A stretch of DNA of 64,000 bases from Lithodes maja (lineage: Eukaryota; Arthropoda; Malacostraca; Decapoda; Lithodidae): the NCBI GenBank assembly GCA_037953745.1, contig JBAKBP010004465.1:1-64000 (forward strand), given 5' to 3'. Positions 61,196 to 64,000 of this stretch are shown one piece after another. The position numbers and the translations under genes are program-made. Each line of letters starts with the position of its first letter. The stretch's first letter is position 1. A model generated the notes under the pieces. It did not search any database. It saw nothing but the letters and a program-made list of their open reading frames with translations, and was not told where the DNA came from.

Positions 61196-61375
61196 TATGC
61201 TGGCTCGCTACCGCTCGCCAGGAAAATATTGACACCTGGATGGGGGTAAACGTCTTAAAACAGTGGGCTGAATGGGGCGAATGGATACAAACCAAAGAGA
61301 GGGAGAGAAAGAGAAAAAAAGCAAGCTGGGCTCCCTTAAGGAATATGGGAAGCCTTGCTGACAGTACAGTATACT
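61196..61375. other. Unassigned spacer
   Basis: Short stretch between arm 2 and the minisatellite with an AAGAGAGGGAGAGAAAG purine run; nothing recognised. Confidence 0.4.
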
Positions 61376-62977
61376 AACCTTAACACTGAACCTCTTCTTC
61401 CTTACTGTAGTAAATAACACTTAGCATTAACACTGAACCTCTTCTTCCTTACTGTAGTAAATAACACTTAGCATTAACACTGAACCTCTTCTTCCTTACT
61501 GTAGTAAATAACACTTAGCATTAACACTGAACCTCTTCTTCCTTACTGTAGTAAATAACACTTAGCATTAACACTGAACCTCTTCTTCCTTACTGTAGTA
61601 AATAACTCTTAGCATTAACACTGAACCTCTTCTTCCTTACTGTAGTAAATAACACTTAGCATTAACACTGAACCTCTTCTTCCTTAATGTAGTAAATAAC
61701 ACTTAGCATTAACACTGAACCTCTTCTTCCTTACTGTAGTAAATAACACTTAGCATTAACACTGAACCTCTTCTTCCTTACTGTAGTAAATAACACTTAG
61801 CATTAACACTGAACCTCTTCTTCCTTACTGTAGTAAATAACACTTAGCATTAACACTGAACCTCTTCTTCCTTACTGTAGTAAATAACACTTAGCATTAA
61901 CACTGAACCTCTTCTTCCTTACTGTAGTAAATAACACTTAGCATTAACACTGAACCTCTTCTTCCTTACTGTAGTAAATAACACTTAGCATTAACACTGA
62001 ACCTCTTCTTCCTTACTGTAGTAAATAACACTTAGCATTAACACTGAACCTCTTCTTCCTTACTGTAGTAAATCACACTTAGCATTAACACTGAACCTCT
62101 TCTTCCGTACTGTAGTAAATAACACTTAGCATTAACACTGAACCTCTTCTTCCTTACTGTAGTAAATAACACTTAGCATTAACACTGAACCTCTTCTTCC
62201 TTACTGTAGTAAATAACACTTAGCATTAACACTGAACCTCTTCTTCCTTACTGTAGTAAATAACACTTAGCATTAACACTGAACCTCTTCTTCCTTACTG
62301 TAGTAAATAACACTTATCATTAACACTGAACCTCTTCTTCCTTACTGTAGTAAATAACACTTAGCATTAACACTGAACCTCTTCTTCCTTACTGTAGTAA
62401 ATAACACTTAGCATTAACACTGAACCTCTTCTTCCTTACTGTAGTAAATAACACTTAGCATTAACACTGAACCTCTTCTTCCTTACTGTAGTAAATAACA
62501 CTTAGCATTAACACTGAACCTCTTCTTCCTTACTGTAGTAAATAACACTTAGCATTAACACTGAACCTCTTCTTCCTTACTGTAGTAAATAACACTTAGC
62601 ATTAACACTGAACCTCTTCTTCCTTACTGTAGTAAATAACACTTAGCATTAACACTGAACCTCTTCTTCCTTACTGTAGTAAATAACACTTAGCATTAAC
62701 ACTGAACCTCTTCTTCCTTACTGTAGTAAATAACACTTAGCATTAACACTGAACCTCTTCTTCCTTACTGTAGTAAATAACACTTAGCATTAACACTGAA
62801 CCTCTTCTTCCTTACTGTAGTAAATAACACTTAGCATTAACACTGAACCTCTTCTTCCTTACTGTAGTAAATAACACTTAGCATTAACACTGAACCTCTT
62901 CTTCCTTACTGTAGTAAATAACACTTAGCATTAACACTGAACCTCTTCTTCCTTACTGTAGTAAATAACACTTAGCA
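61376..62977. repeat. 47-bp minisatellite, about 34 units
   Basis: Tandem 47-bp unit beginning AACACTGAACCTCTTCTTCC and ending ACACTTAGCATT. Units are nearly identical, with only scattered single changes (for example near 61607, 61687, 62073, 62106 and 62317). No spacers between units, so not a CRISPR-type array. Confidence 0.97.
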
Positions 62978-63606
62978 TTAACCTCTGAAGTGCGCACGGG
63001 GGTAAATGAAAACCTCCCCCTGTGCTGACGTATTTGAGGTTTTTCGTCACTAAAATATTCATTGTACCATTAATAGCATTAATAATTATCCATATGCGCC
63101 TATTATGGGTTGATTATAAAGGTATTAACCTGAAACAACAATAAAACAAGTGAAAACAGCGTTTGGATGGTCAAAATCGGAGATATAGCCCGCGAGTTGT
63201 ATAATCTATGGGTGAGGCAAACTCCTTTCCCGCCAATTTCCCCCAAGGCCACTGAGACACAGTCGATCGATACTCTCTCTCTCTCTCTTGCACTCGATGG
63301 CCATCAGTGATGACAACACCCTGCTTGCAACTCGCTAATGTTAGCACGAAAATATACCTCAGAATAAGGGAATAATAGGGAAAATAGGTGATAACTGAGG
63401 AATAGGAGGAAAGTGGGGAAGGAGGGGAGGTAGAGGACTGAGATTTTGCATGGCCCAGGGGCCAAAAAAAAAATAAAAATAAAAAAAAATAAAAAAAAAA
63501 AAAATTTCGATGTAAAAAGTTGATTTTTAGTTTTACTTACTCCAGAGAGTCTTCCCGCAGTCCGCCGGCCGAACTCTAAAGAGTCTTCCCGCAGTTCCCG
63601 GGTTAA
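62978..63606. mobile_element. TTAA MITE family T, copy 8 (in minisatellite)
   Basis: Starts TTAACCTCTGAAGTGCGC and ends GTTCCCGGGTTAA. The surrounding minisatellite gives the exact empty site GCATTAACACTG, so insertion duplicated TTAA and removed nothing. Poly-A runs near 63462-63505. Confidence 0.95.
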
Positions 63607-64000
63607 CACTGAACCTCTTCTTCCTTACTGTAGTAAATAACACTTAGCATTAACACTGAACCTCTTCTTCCTTACTGTAGTAAATAACACTTAGCATTAA
63701 CACTGAACCTCTTCTTCCTTACTGTAGTAAATAACACTTAGCATTAACACTGAACCTCTTCTTCCTTACTGTAGTAAATAACACTTAGCATTAACACTGA
63801 ACCTCTTCTTCCTTACTGTAGTAAATAACACTTAGCATTAACACTGAACCTCTTCCTTACTGTAGTAAATAACACTTAGCATTAACACTGAACCTCTTCT
63901 TCCTTACTGTAGTAAATAACACTTAGCATTAACACTGAACCTCTTCTTCCTTACTGTAGTAAATAACACTTAGCATTAACACTGAACCTCTTCTTCCTTA
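63607..64000. repeat. 47-bp minisatellite, continuation
   Basis: About eight more units in the same phase, running off the window. One unit near 63850 lacks 3 bp (CTCTTCC instead of CTCTTCTTCC). Confidence 0.97.

Noticed and set aside
61376..64000. Regular 47-bp repeats as a CRISPR-like array
   Set aside because: The units follow each other directly with no unique spacers and the setting is eukaryotic. It is a minisatellite.

Overview
The window is animal nuclear DNA made almost entirely of transposable elements and tandem repeats. I found no complete host gene, no rRNA or functional tRNA gene and no CRISPR array. CCTAA/TTAGG tracts (the arthropod telomere motif), abundant (AC)n microsatellites and the mix of CR1/L2-like, RTE-like and Jockey-like LINEs, piggyBac, hAT and pogo DNA transposons suggest an arthropod, most likely a decapod crustacean. 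That is an inference; nothing here is diagnostic for a species. LINE families are named A to E only for this report. Region 1-13.8 kb: a direct duplication (1-5908 and 7414-13823, a few tenths of a percent divergent). Each unit has a CR1/L2-like LINE (A), Jockey-like LINE pieces split by a 1.03 kb non-autonomous hAT element, and a tRNA-derived SINE. Copy 1 has a 5-bp TACAGTA scar that breaks LINE A; copy 2 has a 505-bp pogo/jerky-type insertion. Between the copies lies the 5' end of a Copia-like gag with an initiator-Met-type primer site. Region 13.8-33.65 kb: a head-to-tail train of minus-strand LINEs (B, B, C, D, C, D) and SINEs, with an (AC)n tract at nearly every junction. One LINE C copy is split at TTAA by a 5.5 kb piggyBac element (21888-27381) that itself carries two tandem foldback MITEs. 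Region 33.65-43.5 kb: a plus-strand RTE-like LINE (E), palindromic minisatellites, telomere-motif satellites in opposite orientations, two homologous zinc-ribbon ORFs resembling the N-terminus of IS1595/ISXO2 (Merlin-like) transposases, a Tigger-like MITE and a hairpin repeat. Region 43.5-61.2 kb: two diverged inverted arms (43570-47115 and 57936-61195) flank a Ty3/gypsy-like LTR element (47193-55314) whose integrase lies upstream of its reverse transcriptase, then a 200-N gap and a second LINE E copy. A TTAA-inserting MITE family starting TTAACCCGGG or TTAACCTCTGAAG occurs eight times, three of them inside the LTR element and one nested in another copy. Region 61.4-64 kb: a 47-bp minisatellite interrupted by one of those MITEs. 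The genes act only as mobile DNA: LINE proteins supply nicking and reverse transcription, the SINEs appear to borrow LINE 3' ends, and the MITEs presumably depend on piggyBac-, hAT- and pogo-type transposases. Most copies are truncated or broken; the cleanest long ORFs are LINE A copy 2, LINE B copy 1 and LINE E copy 1. Repeated cases where one copy shows the empty site of an insertion in another make the window a readable record of transposition.
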